From: Burkholderia sp. 4M9327F10
GTDB taxonomy: Bacteria; Pseudomonadota; Gammaproteobacteria; Burkholderiales; Burkholderiaceae
Length of the DNA stretch: 64,000 nt
Reading direction: 5' to 3'
Assembly: GCF_005503145.1 (NCBI RefSeq)
Contig: NZ_SCNV01000005.1
Location: forward strand, 124,001-188,000
The position numbers and the translations under genes are program-made. Below the pieces are notes generated by a model that saw only the letters and a program-made list of their open reading frames with translations, was not told the origin of the DNA and ran no database searches. Shown here piece after piece: positions 28,298 to 38,512 of this stretch (position 1 is the first letter of the stretch; every line of letters begins with the position of its first letter).

Positions 28298-28861
28298 ATG
28301 AAAGATAGGCAACCTGACAAAAAACTTTCGAAAGACCAAGCCACACGTGCACGGCCTCGCAGCCCGCGATTGAACTGGTCGAGGCGACGCTTGCTTTGGG
28401 TGGTGCCGGTGGCGCTATCTGCGGGCGTAGTGTCAATGGCAGCGGAAATCATGTTGTCAAAGACCACGTCGGCGGGAGACAAGGCACCGTTGCCGGGCAC
28501 ACCGAACATCCCATGGCGTATCGGTATGCTGCGCGACAACGGTCTGCGCATTGTCCCAACTGGACGCACCGATGCATCGCACGTGCTGAACCCCGAGCAG
28601 TTCTCGGACGCCGCGACGAGGCACGCTTATTGGGTAGCCACGCAGATTCCGGCAACCCTGAATCAGTTGTATTGCTGGTGCGGCTGTGAGAATCGCGGGG
28701 AGCATCGTTCCAATTTGCAATGCTTCGAAGACCAGATGGCCGTGACGTGCCCCGTCTGTCAGGGAACGGCGGAGATCGCTTATCAGATGACGCGTCAGGG
28801 TATCAAAGACCCGGGCAAGATCCAGGCTGCGGTCGATGCGAAGTGGGCGCCCAAGGGTTAA
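28298..28861 (+). CDS. PCYCGC-motif protein, membrane-anchored
   Basis: A 187-residue protein with a twin-Arg-like N-terminus and a hydrophobic segment (about residues 30-50), then a C-terminal Cys-rich domain: YCWCGCE, Gln-Cys-Phe-Glu, and CPVCQGTA. This is the PCYCGC pattern, in which CxCxC is followed by a CxxC. The biochemical role of the family is not established; metal or cluster binding is likely from the Cys pattern. It has an AAGGAG site and lies directly upstream of the multicopper oxidase gene, so the two are probably cotranscribed. Confidence 0.8.
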   Translation: MKDRQPDKKLSKDQATRARPRSPRLNWSRRRLLWVVPVALSAGVVSMAAEIMLSKTTSAGDKAPLPGTPNIPWRIGMLRDNGLRIVPTGRTDASHVLNPEQFSDAATRHAYWVATQIPATLNQLYCWCGCENRGEHRSNLQCFEDQMAVTCPVCQGTAEIAYQMTRQGIKDPGKIQAAVDAKWAPKG

Positions 28862-28943
28862 TTGTGTCATGCGTCCGTGGGGAGGCGACTGCACCCATCC
28901 GCGGCTCAAGCAAGACAAGGATAGCTCGTTTTGGAGGTGACGA

Positions 28944-30563
28944 ATGCCGGACATCAAGAACGCAAAACGTCGTACGTTCCTGCGCGCTTCGCTGAGCTCG
29001 GCACTACTCGCGAGTGCCGGATGGCCACCTGCGTTGCGTACCGCATCCGCGCAATCAAATCCAGCTCATGCGCCATTCACGCCGGATCTCGAAGTCGAGT
29101 TGCGCGCAAAGAAAGATCAACTCGCGATCTGGCCGGGATCGGCTACACACGTATGGCGCTACGACGGAAAAGTCACCCAGGGCGGCGCCGGCGCGCTCGC
29201 CTTTCTGTCCGATGGGTACGTGCCCGTATTGCGTGTGCGACGCGGACAAAAAGTGCGGATCGATTTCATCAACGAATTGCCTGAACCGACCATCATCCAT
29301 TGGCATGGTCTGCTCATGCCCGCCGCGATGGACGGGCATCCGCGCAATGCGATCTCGCCCGGGCAGCATTTCCGATATGAATTCGAGGTCCAGAACCGCG
29401 CCGGCACGTATTGGTTCCACGCGCATCCGGATGGTCGCACCGGCGCACAGATCTACTTTGGACAGGCCGGTTTCCTGATCGTCGGTGACGAGGAGGAGGC
29501 TGCGCTCAAACTGCCTGATGACGCTTACGACGTACCTATCATGATTCAGGACCGCAAGGTGAATGGCGACAACCAGTTCGCATATCTGTCGCAACCAGCA
29601 GGCGGAATGATGGGTCGTGGGGGGATGATGAAAAGCGCAATGATGGGCAACGGCGGCATGGGTGGCATGGGCGACATGATGGCGCGAATGATGGGTTTTC
29701 TCGGTGACCAGATTCTCGTCAATGGACGACCCGACTTCGTGTTGCCTGTAGAAACCCGCGCCTATCGCCTGCGCCTGCTCAATGCGTCTAACGCGCGAAT
29801 TTATAAGCTCGCATGGAGCGACGGTTCGCCGTTGACCGTGATCGGCACCGATGGCGGACTGCTCGAAACACCACTGCTACGGCGGTACGTGACGCTCGCG
29901 CCGGCCGAGCGGATCGACGTGTGGGCGGACTTCAGCCACCAACCAGTAGGGACCAAGATGACGCTGGAGAGCCGCGAGTTCGCGGGCGACGTCGCCATGG
30001 GCGGGATGATGGGCAATACGGAGTTGCCGATGGGCGCGCGTTTCCCCGTGTTGAACGTCAGGGTCGCGCAGCAATCGGATGCGACCAGCGTCCTGCCGAT
30101 GCACCTCGCGCGGGTGCCGGCGCTACGCCCGCAAGAGGCAGTCAATTTCTCACGGCCACGTGCGTTCGGTATCACAATGGGCATGATGACATGGGGCATC
30201 GATGGGCGCCGTTTCGAAATGGATAGCGTCACGTCATCGGAAATCGTGAGACGCGAGACCACCGAAATCTGGGAGTTTCGCAACGAGGCATCGATGATGT
30301 TGATGGCGCACTCGATGCATGTACACGGCGTGCAGTTCCGCGTACTAAAGCGGTTGATTGCAACGGAGTTTTCCAGGGCGCGCGACTCGGTTGCCGGCGG
30401 ATATGTCGATGAGGGATGGAAGGACACCGTACTCATTATGCCGGGCGAGCGAGTCCGCCTGCTGCTTCGCTTCGGAGGATACACCGGGATGTTTCTCTAC
30501 CACTGTCACATGCTCGAGCACGAGGACTCGGGCTTGATGCGCAACTATCTGATTCGGACCTAG
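28944..30563 (+). CDS. Periplasmic multicopper oxidase (CopA/CueO type)
   Basis: A 539-residue enzyme with a Tat signal (KRRTFLRASL) and three cupredoxin domains. All copper motifs are visible: HWHG (near residue 118), HAHP (about 158), HSMHVHG (about 455) and HCHMLEHEDSGLM close to the C-terminus, with the T1 axial Met. A Met/Gly-rich loop (about 218-252) resembles the CueO Met-rich insert that binds Cu(I). It oxidises Cu(I) to the less toxic Cu(II) in the periplasm. It is preceded by GGAGGTGA and followed by HiPIP. Confidence 0.92.
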   Translation: MPDIKNAKRRTFLRASLSSALLASAGWPPALRTASAQSNPAHAPFTPDLEVELRAKKDQLAIWPGSATHVWRYDGKVTQGGAGALAFLSDGYVPVLRVRRGQKVRIDFINELPEPTIIHWHGLLMPAAMDGHPRNAISPGQHFRYEFEVQNRAGTYWFHAHPDGRTGAQIYFGQAGFLIVGDEEEAALKLPDDAYDVPIMIQDRKVNGDNQFAYLSQPAGGMMGRGGMMKSAMMGNGGMGGMGDMMARMMGFLGDQILVNGRPDFVLPVETRAYRLRLLNASNARIYKLAWSDGSPLTVIGTDGGLLETPLLRRYVTLAPAERIDVWADFSHQPVGTKMTLESREFAGDVAMGGMMGNTELPMGARFPVLNVRVAQQSDATSVLPMHLARVPALRPQEAVNFSRPRAFGITMGMMTWGIDGRRFEMDSVTSSEIVRRETTEIWEFRNEASMMLMAHSMHVHGVQFRVLKRLIATEFSRARDSVAGGYVDEGWKDTVLIMPGERVRLLLRFGGYTGMFLYHCHMLEHEDSGLMRNYLIRT

Positions 30564-30638
30564 TAGGGTTTTTCAAGATTCGGAGACAATCAGGCCAGGC
30601 TTCGCGAGCGCGAGGCGGCCAGTGAAAAGGAGAACAAT

Positions 30639-30950
30639 ATGAAATTTACTCGCCGCAGTTTTATGCTCGTCACCGCTGGTTTAGCCTCGTCGCTGATCTT
30701 GGAGCGCAACGCGGCAGCGCAAGCCGGGCCGGTCCTGGAGTCCGACGCGAACGCGCAAGCGCTCGGGTACAAGACGGATGCCAGCAAGGTCGATCACGCC
30801 AAGTACGCCAACTATCAGGCGGGGCAAGCCTGTGCGAGCTGTCAGTTTTTCCAGGGAAAAGCCGGCGACGCAACGGCTCCTTGCACGATCTTTGCCGGCA
30901 AGCAGGTCAATGCGAAGGGCTGGTGTAGCGCGTACGTCAAAAAGGCGTGA
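30639..30950 (+). CDS. High-potential iron-sulfur protein (HiPIP)
   Basis: A 103-residue protein with a Tat-type signal (TRRSFM) and four cluster ligands, Cys65, Cys68, Cys82 and Cys96, in the typical CxxC...C...C order. HiPIPs carry a [4Fe-4S] cluster in the periplasm and transfer single electrons. Placement between a multicopper oxidase and a PII-like gene is unusual and suggests electron transfer to or protection by the copper system. AAGGAG site present. Confidence 0.92.
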   Translation: MKFTRRSFMLVTAGLASSLILERNAAAQAGPVLESDANAQALGYKTDASKVDHAKYANYQAGQACASCQFFQGKAGDATAPCTIFAGKQVNAKGWCSAYVKKA

Positions 30951-30980
30951 AACGGTTCAACTGAACGTCAGGAGATCACC

Positions 30981-31298
30981 ATGGAATCGCAATGCGTAGT
31001 CGCGATTATCCGGCCGGATGTGCTTGCAGCCCTTAGGAAAGCGCTGCATGCGATCCATACACACGGCGTCACGATCAGCAAAGTAAGAGGTTTCGGTGCA
31101 CACCTGAACCCGTATGCGAACGACGAGGCGATCGGACACCTGAAAATCGAGATCTTCGTTCGCACGGCCGATGTCGATACGCTGGTCGCTGCAATTATGA
31201 AGGTCGCGCATGTGGGTGCGCCGGGCGACGGCGTGATCGCCGTGCTGCCGGTTTCCCATTTCTACAGCGTCCACACCATGACCGAAGTGCTGCCGTAG
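30981..31298 (+). CDS. PII-like protein linked to heavy-metal efflux
   Basis: A 105-residue ferredoxin-fold protein of the P-II superfamily, recognisable from the start VVAIIRPDVLAALRKAL and the later GDGVIAVLPV strand. The uridylylation Tyr in the T-loop and canonical ATP motifs are not evident. A divergent group of PII proteins coded beside heavy-metal RND pumps is known, and this gene faces cusF-cusABC. It may sense metal or a nucleotide; the ligand is unknown. A strong AGGAG site is present. Confidence 0.8.
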   Translation: MESQCVVAIIRPDVLAALRKALHAIHTHGVTISKVRGFGAHLNPYANDEAIGHLKIEIFVRTADVDTLVAAIMKVAHVGAPGDGVIAVLPVSHFYSVHTMTEVLP

Positions 31299-31332
31299 TC
31301 GTGTCAAACGCGATTCTGTTAGCTGCGGCCTC

Positions 31333-31374
31333 AAGGACAGCGGCGCCTACCAGAGTAGGCGTCGCCGCGTCCTT
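31333..31374. terminator. Bidirectional hairpin between PII-like gene and cusF
   Basis: A long near-perfect stem runs from AAGGAC..GCGGCG..CCTAC to GTAGG..CGCCGC..GTCCTT with a four-base loop, exactly between two convergent genes. There is no long T-run, but the position and stability fit a two-way terminator. Confidence 0.6.
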
Positions 31375-31389
31375 GGCGCCGACCGCCAG

Positions 31390-31743
31390 TTAGTGCTTCT
31401 CCAGCTTCACAATGGTCAGCGTGCCGTTGACATCTTCAACGCGGACTTTGACCTTCTCGCCTTCCTTGACGTGGTCAATCATCGCCGCGTCCTTGGCCTT
31501 GTAGGCCATCGTCATCGCCGACATGCCGATGTTGGTGAGCGCGCCGTGCTGAAGCGTCACCATGCCAGTCGATGGGTCCACCTTCTTAACCACAGCGTCG
31601 GTCAGTTGCGATTTGCCTGGCTTCGCGGCGCTCATGGCGCCGTTGTCCATCTTCATGCCGGCCATTTCGTCCGCTGCTACCGCGGCACTAGCGAGCGTAA
31701 GAGCGGCACAGAATACGGCGGATACGGTAAGGAACTTCTTCAT
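31390..31743 (-). CDS. cusF: Periplasmic copper chaperone CusF
   Basis: A 117-residue protein with a signal peptide, a short Met-rich linker (MAGMKMDNG) and a CusF domain in which the Met-Thr-Met of SAMTMAYK forms part of the Cu(I)/Ag(I) site. CusF delivers metal to CusB for export. It overlaps the end of cusA by 4 bp and is the last gene of the leftward cus operon. A second CusF-like domain is fused to CusB. Confidence 0.92.
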   Translation of the reverse strand: MKKFLTVSAVFCAALTLASAAVAADEMAGMKMDNGAMSAAKPGKSQLTDAVVKKVDPSTGMVTLQHGALTNIGMSAMTMAYKAKDAAMIDHVKEGEKVKVRVEDVNGTLTIVKLEKH

Positions 31744-34700
31744 TGGTTTTCTCCAGATTGAGTTTGCGGCACGAGCGTGCCAGTGGGTACTGCGTGAGGT
31801 TGAAGCGGTTCTTCAGGTTTCGTTTGGGTGCGTGCAATCTTCCGGCGTTGCAGCAGCAACCAGGCGGCCGGGATGATCAGCATCGACAGGAGCGGGGCGG
31901 TCACCATGCCGCCAACCATTGGCGCGGCGATGCGCTGCATGACCTCTGACCCGGCGCCATGGCCCAGCATGATCGGGATGAGACCTGCCAGCACGACCGC
32001 GACGGTCATTGCCTTGGGTCTCACGCGCAAGACAGCGCCCTCGCGAATCGCATCGACGAGCGTTGCTTCGGTAAAGGGCGCGCCTTCCTCGAGTCGACGG
32101 TTGAGCGAACCTTTTAGATACAGCAGCATCACAACGCCGAATTCGGCCGCGACGCCCGAGAGCGCGATGAACCCGACAGCGGTCGCGACCGACACCGCAT
32201 GTCCCAGGATCCAGATCAGCCAGAAGCCTCCGACCAGTGCGAAGGGCACGGTCGACATCAGCAACAGCGCGTCGGCCGCCGAGTTGAACGTCAGGAAGAG
32301 CAGTACGAAGATGACGACGAGCGTCACTGGAATCACGGTCCGCAATTTCGCGGCCGCCCGCTCCAGATACTCGAACTGGCCGGACCACGCGATGGAATAG
32401 CCTGGCGGCAGTACAACGTGCTGTGCAACCGCAAGCTGCATTGCCTTCACGGCCGATTGCAAGTCCACATCGCGAATGTCGACGTAGACGTAACCCGACA
32501 AGCGCGCGTTCTCACTACGGATCATCGGTGGCCCATCTGAGATCTTGATGGTGGCTACGTCCCCTAGCGTGATCTGCGCCCCCCGGTCGGTGACCACCGG
32601 CAACTGACGTAGATTGTCGACTGAGTCCCGGATCTCCCTTGGATAGCGAATGTTGATCGGGAAACGCTCGCGGCCTGCAATGACTTCGCCGACGTTATCG
32701 CCGCCGACCGCCGTCGACACGATGGACTGGACGTCAGTCACCGACATGCCATAGCGGGCTGCAGCCAACCGGTCGATATCGACGTCGATGTAGTGGCCAC
32801 CGTTCAGGCGTTCCGCCAGCGCCGACGTGACGCCCGGAACGTTCTTCAAGACGGACTCGACCTGCGTGGCAATCTTGTCGATCTGCCCAAGGTCTGCTCC
32901 AGAGATCTTCACTCCCACGGGCGTCTTGATACCGGTCGACAGCATATCCAGGCGATTGCGAATCGGCGGTACCCAGACATTCGACAGGCCCGGAATCTTG
33001 ACTCGCGCGTCGAGTTCATCCACCAGCTTCTCGGGCGTCATGCCGGGCCGCCATTCGCTGCGTGGCTTGAACTGGATGGTGGTCTCGAACATCTCGAAGG
33101 GCGCCGGGTCGGTCGCGGTGTCGGCACGTCCCGATTTGCCGAACACGGTTTTAACTTCCGGAACCGTCTTGATGAGCCGGTCAGTTTGTTGAAGCAACTC
33201 GGCGGCTTTGTCGGCTGAAATTCCAGGTAGCGCAGTCGGCATATACAGCAGGTCGCCTTCGTCGAGCGGTGGCATGAATTCGCCGCCTAGTCGCGACACG
33301 GGAATGAGCGTGATGGCGAGTGCTACAACTGCCAGGCCGATTGCGACCCACGGTCGGCGTAGCGTCGCTTCGAGCAATGGGCGATACAGTCTGATCAACA
33401 CGCGGTTGATCGGGTTGGCGTTCTCGTGCGGAATGCGACCCCGAATCAGAAAGCCCATCAGTACCGGCACCAGCGTTACGGACAGCCCAGCGGCTGCAGC
33501 AATCGTGTACGTCTTCGTGAACGCTAGCGGAGCAAAGAGCTTGCCCTCCTGGCCTTCGAGCGAGAAGACCGGGATGAACGACAGCGTGATGATGAGCAGC
33601 GAGAAGAACAAGGCTGGCCCAACTTCTGCCGCAGACTCGGCGATCAATTCCCATCGCTGAGCGTTCGTGATCGGACTATCCGGATGCTCGTGGTCGTACG
33701 CTTCCAGATGCTTGTGTGCGTTTTCGATCATCACGATAGCCGCATCGATCATCGCGCCGATGGCAATCGCAATACCGCCCAACGACATCAGGTTTGCGTT
33801 GACGCCCTGATAGCGCATGACGATGAATGCGGTCAGCACACCGAGCGGCAGCGACAGGATCGCGACGAACGCGCTGCGCAGATGGAACAGGAACACCGCG
33901 CAGACCAACCCGACGATGATGAATTCCTCCATGAGCTTGTCTTTGAGGTTGTCGACTGCACGCTCGATGAGCTGCGAGCGATCGTACGTCGTCACGACCT
34001 CGACGCCTGGCGGCAGCGATTTTTTCAAGTCGGCGAACTTGGCTTTGACCGCATCGATGGTTGTCAGCGCGTTCTTGCCCGAGCGCATCACAATCACGCC
34101 CCCGGCGACTTCGCCTTCGCCGTTTAGTTCGGCAATGCCACGGCGCATTTCGGGGCCAATCTGGATGCGAGCGACGTCCCCCAACAGGACCGGCGTGCCG
34201 GTATCGTTGGTCCGCAGCACGATGTTGCGGAAGTCGTCCAGTGAGCGCAGGTAGCCAGATGACCTCACCATGTACTCGGACTCGGCGAGTTCGACAACCG
34301 ATCCGCCCGACTCCTGGTTGGCCTTTCCTATGGCATCCGCAACAGCACCTTGCGTGATGCCATAGGCGCGCAACTTGTCCGGATCGATGACGACTTGGTA
34401 TTGGCGCACCATTCCGCCGATCGACGCGACTTCCGAGACGTCCGGTACCGACTTCAGCTCGAACTTCAGAAACCAATCGTTCAAGGCTCGAAGCTGCCCC
34501 AGGTCGTGTTTGCCGGTGCGGTCGACCAATGCGTATTCGTAGACCCAACCGACCCCCGTTGCGTCAGGACCGAGCGACACGGTCGCACCCGGTGGCAAAC
34601 GACTCTGCACCTGGTTCAGATATTCCAATACCCGCGAACGCGCCCAATACTGGTCCGTCTTGTCGTCGAAAAGCACGTAGACGAATGCATCACCGAACGA

Positions 34701-34958
34701 TGAGTAGGCGCGAATGGTCGTCGCGCCCGGCACGCCCAGCAGCGTCGTCGTGAGCGGATAGGTCACCTGGTCTTCGACCACCTGCGGCGCTTTGCCGGGA
34801 TACGAGGCCTTGATGATGACCTGCGTGTCGGAAAGATCCGGCAGCGCATCGAGAGGTGTCTGCGTCAGCGAATAAAAGCCCCACGCAGTGACGAGCACGG
34901 TCGCGAGCAGCACGAGGAACCGGTTGTAAATCGACCAGCGAATGATGCGTGCGATCAT
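31740..34958 (-). CDS. cusA: Cu(I)/Ag(I) RND efflux pump CusA
   Basis: A 1072-residue heavy-metal RND transporter with twelve helices and two large periplasmic domains. The proton-relay helix has [19 protein letters not shown] near residue 400, the pattern of the monovalent Cu/Ag class (HME4). Met residues in FEMFE and RLDMLSTG match the binding-site methionines of E. coli CusA. It forms the trimeric inner-membrane part of the CusCBA complex. It overlaps cusB by 4 bp and cusF by 4 bp, so translation is coupled. Confidence 0.96.
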   Translation of the reverse strand: MIARIIRWSIYNRFLVLLATVLVTAWGFYSLTQTPLDALPDLSDTQVIIKASYPGKAPQVVEDQVTYPLTTTLLGVPGATTIRAYSSFGDAFVYVLFDDKTDQYWARSRVLEYLNQVQSRLPPGATVSLGPDATGVGWVYEYALVDRTGKHDLGQLRALNDWFLKFELKSVPDVSEVASIGGMVRQYQVVIDPDKLRAYGITQGAVADAIGKANQESGGSVVELAESEYMVRSSGYLRSLDDFRNIVLRTNDTGTPVLLGDVARIQIGPEMRRGIAELNGEGEVAGGVIVMRSGKNALTTIDAVKAKFADLKKSLPPGVEVVTTYDRSQLIERAVDNLKDKLMEEFIIVGLVCAVFLFHLRSAFVAILSLPLGVLTAFIVMRYQGVNANLMSLGGIAIAIGAMIDAAIVMIENAHKHLEAYDHEHPDSPITNAQRWELIAESAAEVGPALFFSLLIITLSFIPVFSLEGQEGKLFAPLAFTKTYTIAAAAGLSVTLVPVLMGFLIRGRIPHENANPINRVLIRLYRPLLEATLRRPWVAIGLAVVALAITLIPVSRLGGEFMPPLDEGDLLYMPTALPGISADKAAELLQQTDRLIKTVPEVKTVFGKSGRADTATDPAPFEMFETTIQFKPRSEWRPGMTPEKLVDELDARVKIPGLSNVWVPPIRNRLDMLSTGIKTPVGVKISGADLGQIDKIATQVESVLKNVPGVTSALAERLNGGHYIDVDIDRLAAARYGMSVTDVQSIVSTAVGGDNVGEVIAGRERFPINIRYPREIRDSVDNLRQLPVVTDRGAQITLGDVATIKISDGPPMIRSENARLSGYVYVDIRDVDLQSAVKAMQLAVAQHVVLPPGYSIAWSGQFEYLERAAAKLRTVIPVTLVVIFVLLFLTFNSAADALLLMSTVPFALVGGFWLIWILGHAVSVATAVGFIALSGVAAEFGVVMLLYLKGSLNRRLEEGAPFTEATLVDAIREGAVLRVRPKAMTVAVVLAGLIPIMLGHGAGSEVMQRIAAPMVGGMVTAPLLSMLIIPAAWLLLQRRKIARTQTKPEEPLQPHAVPTGTLVPQTQSGENQ

Positions 34959-36505
34959 TTCGTGCCTCCAACGGGTTCGACCTTCGTCAGTTGGTATCCG
35001 TCATCCGACTGCTTGAAAATGAAATGTACGGAATCGCCCACCTTGACGTCCGGGAAGGCCGTGGGCGCCGGCTTGCCGAATGTCATGGTCATGGCACCCC
35101 ATCCCAACGCCGGCACGGGCTGGTGCGAGAACGTGATGTCACCGGGCGTGACTTTTTCAACCTTGCCAGTCGTCTCGTAGGTTAGAGCCGCAGCAGCGGC
35201 GGGGGCTGCCGCCGGAACGGGAACCGATGCGCCCGCGTCGGGCACAACGCTTCCTTCGAGCTTCGGCAGCACGGATTTCAGGCTCGCTTCCGAGTCGATC
35301 AGGAACTGGCCGGAGGCAACGACCTGCTGGCCTTCCGTCAGTCCGCTTGTCACTTCGGTATCGTCACCGGCATCGTTGCCCACCGTAATGGCGACAGGTT
35401 GCAGTCGACCATCGCTGTTCTTGACGATGACGATCGACCGTTTGCCCGTCGTGATCACGGCTTCGGACGGCACAAGCAGGCGCGACACAGGTTTCGCGCC
35501 GCTGATATGGGCGCGCATCAGCATCCCCGGCGTCAGCTTCAGCCCGGCATTGTCGATTTCAAGGCGCGCCTGTAACGTGCGACTGCTTGTGCTGATGCCG
35601 GGCAGGATTTCGCGGATGTGGCCGCTAAAGTGCTGGGACGGATCGCCGGCGAACGTCGCGTCGACCAACATGCCGGGCCGCACCTGTAGCGCAAGCGACT
35701 CGGGGATCTCAACGACCAGCCACAGCTTCGACAGACCCGCGACCTTGGCGAGCGTCTGTCCTGGCGACACCATCGCGCCATCGCGAACATTGAGTTCGGT
35801 CAGCACGCCCGTCTCTTGAGCGAACAGCGTCACGTGCGTCTGCGCTTTACCCGTTCGATCCAGGCTCGCAATCAGCCCGTCTGGAATCGACATTGCTCGC
35901 ATGCGTGCGCGAGCCCCTTCAAGCAGGCCGTCATCCATACCGCCGCGTTTGAGCGCCAGATATTCTTCTTGCGGTGCCAGCCAATCTGGAACGAACAGCG
36001 ACGCGATCGGCGCGCCCTTGGCCACGCGCTGCATCGGCGCGCTGGCGTACAGATGGTCGATGTAGCCTGTTACTCGCGATTGGACGACATCGGCCGCCGA
36101 CTCGTCGAACTGCGTGGAGCCGACCGCGTCGAAACCTTCAGCCGTGTCTTGCCGGCGCACCGTGGCGTATCGGATACCGAGATTCTGTTGAAGCCCCGAG
36201 TCGACCCGGATTCCACTGGAACCGCCCTCGTCGGCAAAGACGGGCTGCAGCGCCATGGCCATGAAGGGAGATGGGCCGGGCTTATCGAAGTGCTGGTTGG
36301 GCACCATCGGGTCATGCCAATACAGGACCTTGCGGCCGGTCTTTGGATCGACCTTGTCGGCGGGCGCGGAGGGGGTCGCGGCCGTGGCTGACGCCATGGG
36401 CGCGTCTGTTGCAGAACGATGGGTGCCGATCACATAACCGGCGCCTAGCAGCGCGACTGCGACAAACACCGACGCCACGGCACGTACGAGTATTTTCTGA
36501 TTCAT
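34955..36505 (-). CDS. cusB: Membrane fusion protein CusB fused to a CusF domain
   Basis: A 516-residue periplasmic adaptor. An N-terminal signal/anchor is followed by a Cu-binding segment with YWHDPMVP and a Met near the start, an alpha hairpin, lipoyl and beta-barrel domains, and after an Ala/Pro-rich linker (about residues 420-440) a CusF-like domain with the W-Met-Thr-Met site (GWGAMTMTF). The fusion brings the chaperone to the pump permanently. It bridges CusA and CusC and is translationally coupled to cusA. Confidence 0.95.
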   Translation of the reverse strand: MNQKILVRAVASVFVAVALLGAGYVIGTHRSATDAPMASATAATPSAPADKVDPKTGRKVLYWHDPMVPNQHFDKPGPSPFMAMALQPVFADEGGSSGIRVDSGLQQNLGIRYATVRRQDTAEGFDAVGSTQFDESAADVVQSRVTGYIDHLYASAPMQRVAKGAPIASLFVPDWLAPQEEYLALKRGGMDDGLLEGARARMRAMSIPDGLIASLDRTGKAQTHVTLFAQETGVLTELNVRDGAMVSPGQTLAKVAGLSKLWLVVEIPESLALQVRPGMLVDATFAGDPSQHFSGHIREILPGISTSSRTLQARLEIDNAGLKLTPGMLMRAHISGAKPVSRLLVPSEAVITTGKRSIVIVKNSDGRLQPVAITVGNDAGDDTEVTSGLTEGQQVVASGQFLIDSEASLKSVLPKLEGSVVPDAGASVPVPAAAPAAAAALTYETTGKVEKVTPGDITFSHQPVPALGWGAMTMTFGKPAPTAFPDVKVGDSVHFIFKQSDDGYQLTKVEPVGGTK

Positions 36506-36515
36506 GTTTTTCTCC

Positions 36516-37823
36516 TTATTGGCTGGCTTGGCTGGCGGTCAAGTCAGGTGGCAAAACCTGGTATTCCAACTGGGCCCAGACCAGGGAGACTTGTCGTTCG
36601 AGATTCAACACTTGAAGATTCGCTTCGAGCTGCGTGTGCCTCGCGTCCAATGCATCGGAGAGCGTGCCGGCACCGGACCGATAGGCCGCATTCGCCAGTG
36701 CTACTTTCTGTGCTGCGGCGGGTAGAACGGTTTGCTTCACGTTCGCTAAACGTTCCCGACCGCTGGCGAGCTTGGCCGTCAGGCTTTGGATATCGGTTAC
36801 GACCTGTCGCTCGGTGTCTTCGTAAGTGAGCCGTGCTTGCGTGCCCATTTCCGACTTTTGCTCGACGTCGCGATCTTCGACATTCCTACGGTTGATCGGC
36901 AGAGGGATGGAAACGCCGAATGACACGTAGTCCGAGAAATTTCCACCCCGCTTGAAATAGGTCAACCCCCAGGTCCAATTCGGGTCTCTATTGCTTCGGG
37001 TGACATCGGTGTCGGCATCGGCCAATGAGATGGCGGAGCGTGCGGCGATCAGATCAGGCTGAACTTGATCGAGTTGCTCGACGCTTAAACTGGACACCTG
37101 TGACTCCAGCTCCGGTGGGTCTCCAGCGACCTCCAGCACGTTGCCTGCTGCTGTCCAACGCGAGAGGGTAATCAACGCGGTCTTCTCGTCCTGCTGCGCG
37201 TTAATCAGTTCATCACGCGCGTTCCCGAGCGTAAGGTTGGCTTGGGCTACGTCTACCGCGGTGCCTTTCGCACCCCGGTACGACGCTTGTCTGGCGGTCA
37301 GTTCCTGGCTCAGATGGTCGACCAAAGCCTGGCTCAAGGTGACGGCCTTCTTTGCATAGATGGCGTTCAGCCAAGCCATGGCCGCTTGTTGACGGACCTC
37401 TGCCACTTTTTGCAGGTAGGTCGATTTATCACGCTCTACGGCGCGATCCGCCAACGCTGTACGCAATCGGCGCTTGTCCGCAGATACCCATTCCTGTTCG
37501 ATGCCGATACCGCGCATCGTGAAATCGTCCTGCCCGATCGTGAAGGCCTTTGACCCATTGATGGGCAAGTCCTCAACGCTCAACTTCAACATGGGATTGG
37601 GTAGTTGTCCGGCTTTGACGACCACGTCGGCGCTTCCCCGAACTGCGGCTTCCGAAGCCTGGATCGAGGAAGAGCGGCTGGTCGCTATTTGAAGCGCCGC
37701 GTCGAGTGTCATGCCTGCGTCTTGAGCGTGCGCCGCGCTACTGGAAAACATAACGACCGATGCCAAAGCGAGGCAATGCAGCGGCCCACGTCGGATGATC
37801 GACGTGAAATGTTGGAAATGCAT
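36516..37823 (-). CDS. cusC: TolC-family outer-membrane channel CusC
   Basis: A 435-residue outer-membrane efflux protein with a cleavable signal peptide (ending SSAAHAQ) and two outer-membrane efflux repeats, recognised from LNLERQ..L..A.LEYQVL at the end. No lipobox Cys is seen at the cleavage site, unlike E. coli CusC. It forms the exit duct of the Cus pump. It lies 10 bp upstream of cusB. Confidence 0.92.
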   Translation of the reverse strand: MHFQHFTSIIRRGPLHCLALASVVMFSSSAAHAQDAGMTLDAALQIATSRSSSIQASEAAVRGSADVVVKAGQLPNPMLKLSVEDLPINGSKAFTIGQDDFTMRGIGIEQEWVSADKRRLRTALADRAVERDKSTYLQKVAEVRQQAAMAWLNAIYAKKAVTLSQALVDHLSQELTARQASYRGAKGTAVDVAQANLTLGNARDELINAQQDEKTALITLSRWTAAGNVLEVAGDPPELESQVSSLSVEQLDQVQPDLIAARSAISLADADTDVTRSNRDPNWTWGLTYFKRGGNFSDYVSFGVSIPLPINRRNVEDRDVEQKSEMGTQARLTYEDTERQVVTDIQSLTAKLASGRERLANVKQTVLPAAAQKVALANAAYRSGAGTLSDALDARHTQLEANLQVLNLERQVSLVWAQLEYQVLPPDLTASQASQ

Positions 37824-37933
37824 GTGAACCCCGAATGGTCGAGCACCCTATGGCCGTGCGAACGGACATACGGACTCAAGTCCTGAACCAGGACAACATC
37901 ACCGCGAAACTGCGGCGAACCAGATGGACGGAG

Positions 37934-38299
37934 TTAGAGGGACTGCGGGGGACGCCAGAGTCCATCCGGCGCGCGGAAGGCGAACGACTCTGCGTAGTGG
38001 AAACCGAGGGGGATAAATGACCCTGCGGGTCGAACGACTGAGGGAGAAGATACGGGATGATAGAGACTGCCAATTTGACATTGAGCCGTCACCTTGCACA
38101 GAGATGACTTCGACTTACCGTGTTCGCTGGATGTCGCTGTCATCATTTCGCAGCCGGGCATGTCGGCCGCCATGGCGCCGCTATCGTCGGCCATGACCTC
38201 TTGCATCGGACACTGTCCAGTCGCGCCACTGGCTGCCAGCCCACTAATGGGCAGCATGGCGCAGAGCAACAGGAGGAGCACTGTCCGAAGAAATTTCAT
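37934..38299 (-). CDS. Small secreted protein, RPPQxL family, first gene of cus unit
   Basis: A 121-residue paralogue of the proteins at 27491 and 41208, sharing the MKFL start, a signal peptide, a Met/Cys-rich centre (PGCEMM) and the tail DGLWRPPQSL. It is the first gene of the leftward cus transcript, the place occupied by czcI in czc loci, so a role in metal sensing or delivery is plausible but unproven. No Shine-Dalgarno site; a TATAAT box ends seven bases before the ATG. Confidence 0.78.
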   Translation of the reverse strand: MKFLRTVLLLLLCAMLPISGLAASGATGQCPMQEVMADDSGAMAADMPGCEMMTATSSEHGKSKSSLCKVTAQCQIGSLYHPVSSPSVVRPAGSFIPLGFHYAESFAFRAPDGLWRPPQSL

Positions 38300-38306
38300 G
38301 GCTGCG

Positions 38307-38338
38307 ATTATAGCGGAGACATTTTATTAAGGTGTCAA
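38307..38338 (-). promoter_or_regulatory. Probable cus promoter with 20-bp spacer
   Basis: On the reverse strand TTGACA (complement of 38333-38338) and TATAAT (complement of 38307-38312) are perfect boxes but 20 bp apart. The spacer holds an imperfect dyad GACA..TTA.TAA..TGTC. Such spacing calls for a MerR-family activator such as one of the CueR paralogues. The start codon follows the -10 box by seven bases, so the mRNA may be leaderless. Confidence 0.6.
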
Positions 38339-38512
38339 GGAATTTTGACTACGTCGCTGACCGCTGAATGTCTGCATCTGGACGTCCGTGCGGATAAATG
38401 CGTTGAAAAACAGCGATGAAAGACGATCAAGCTTTGTCCTTGTCATAAAACAATCGGTAGACGACAAAGTCCCGACGTCTCATCACCGCTGCTAGGCAGC
38501 TCGAAGGCGAAC

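Noticed and set aside
31390..38338. A CusRS/CopRS two-component pair for the copper genes
   Set aside because: No histidine kinase or response regulator is coded in the window; only MerR-family regulators are present.
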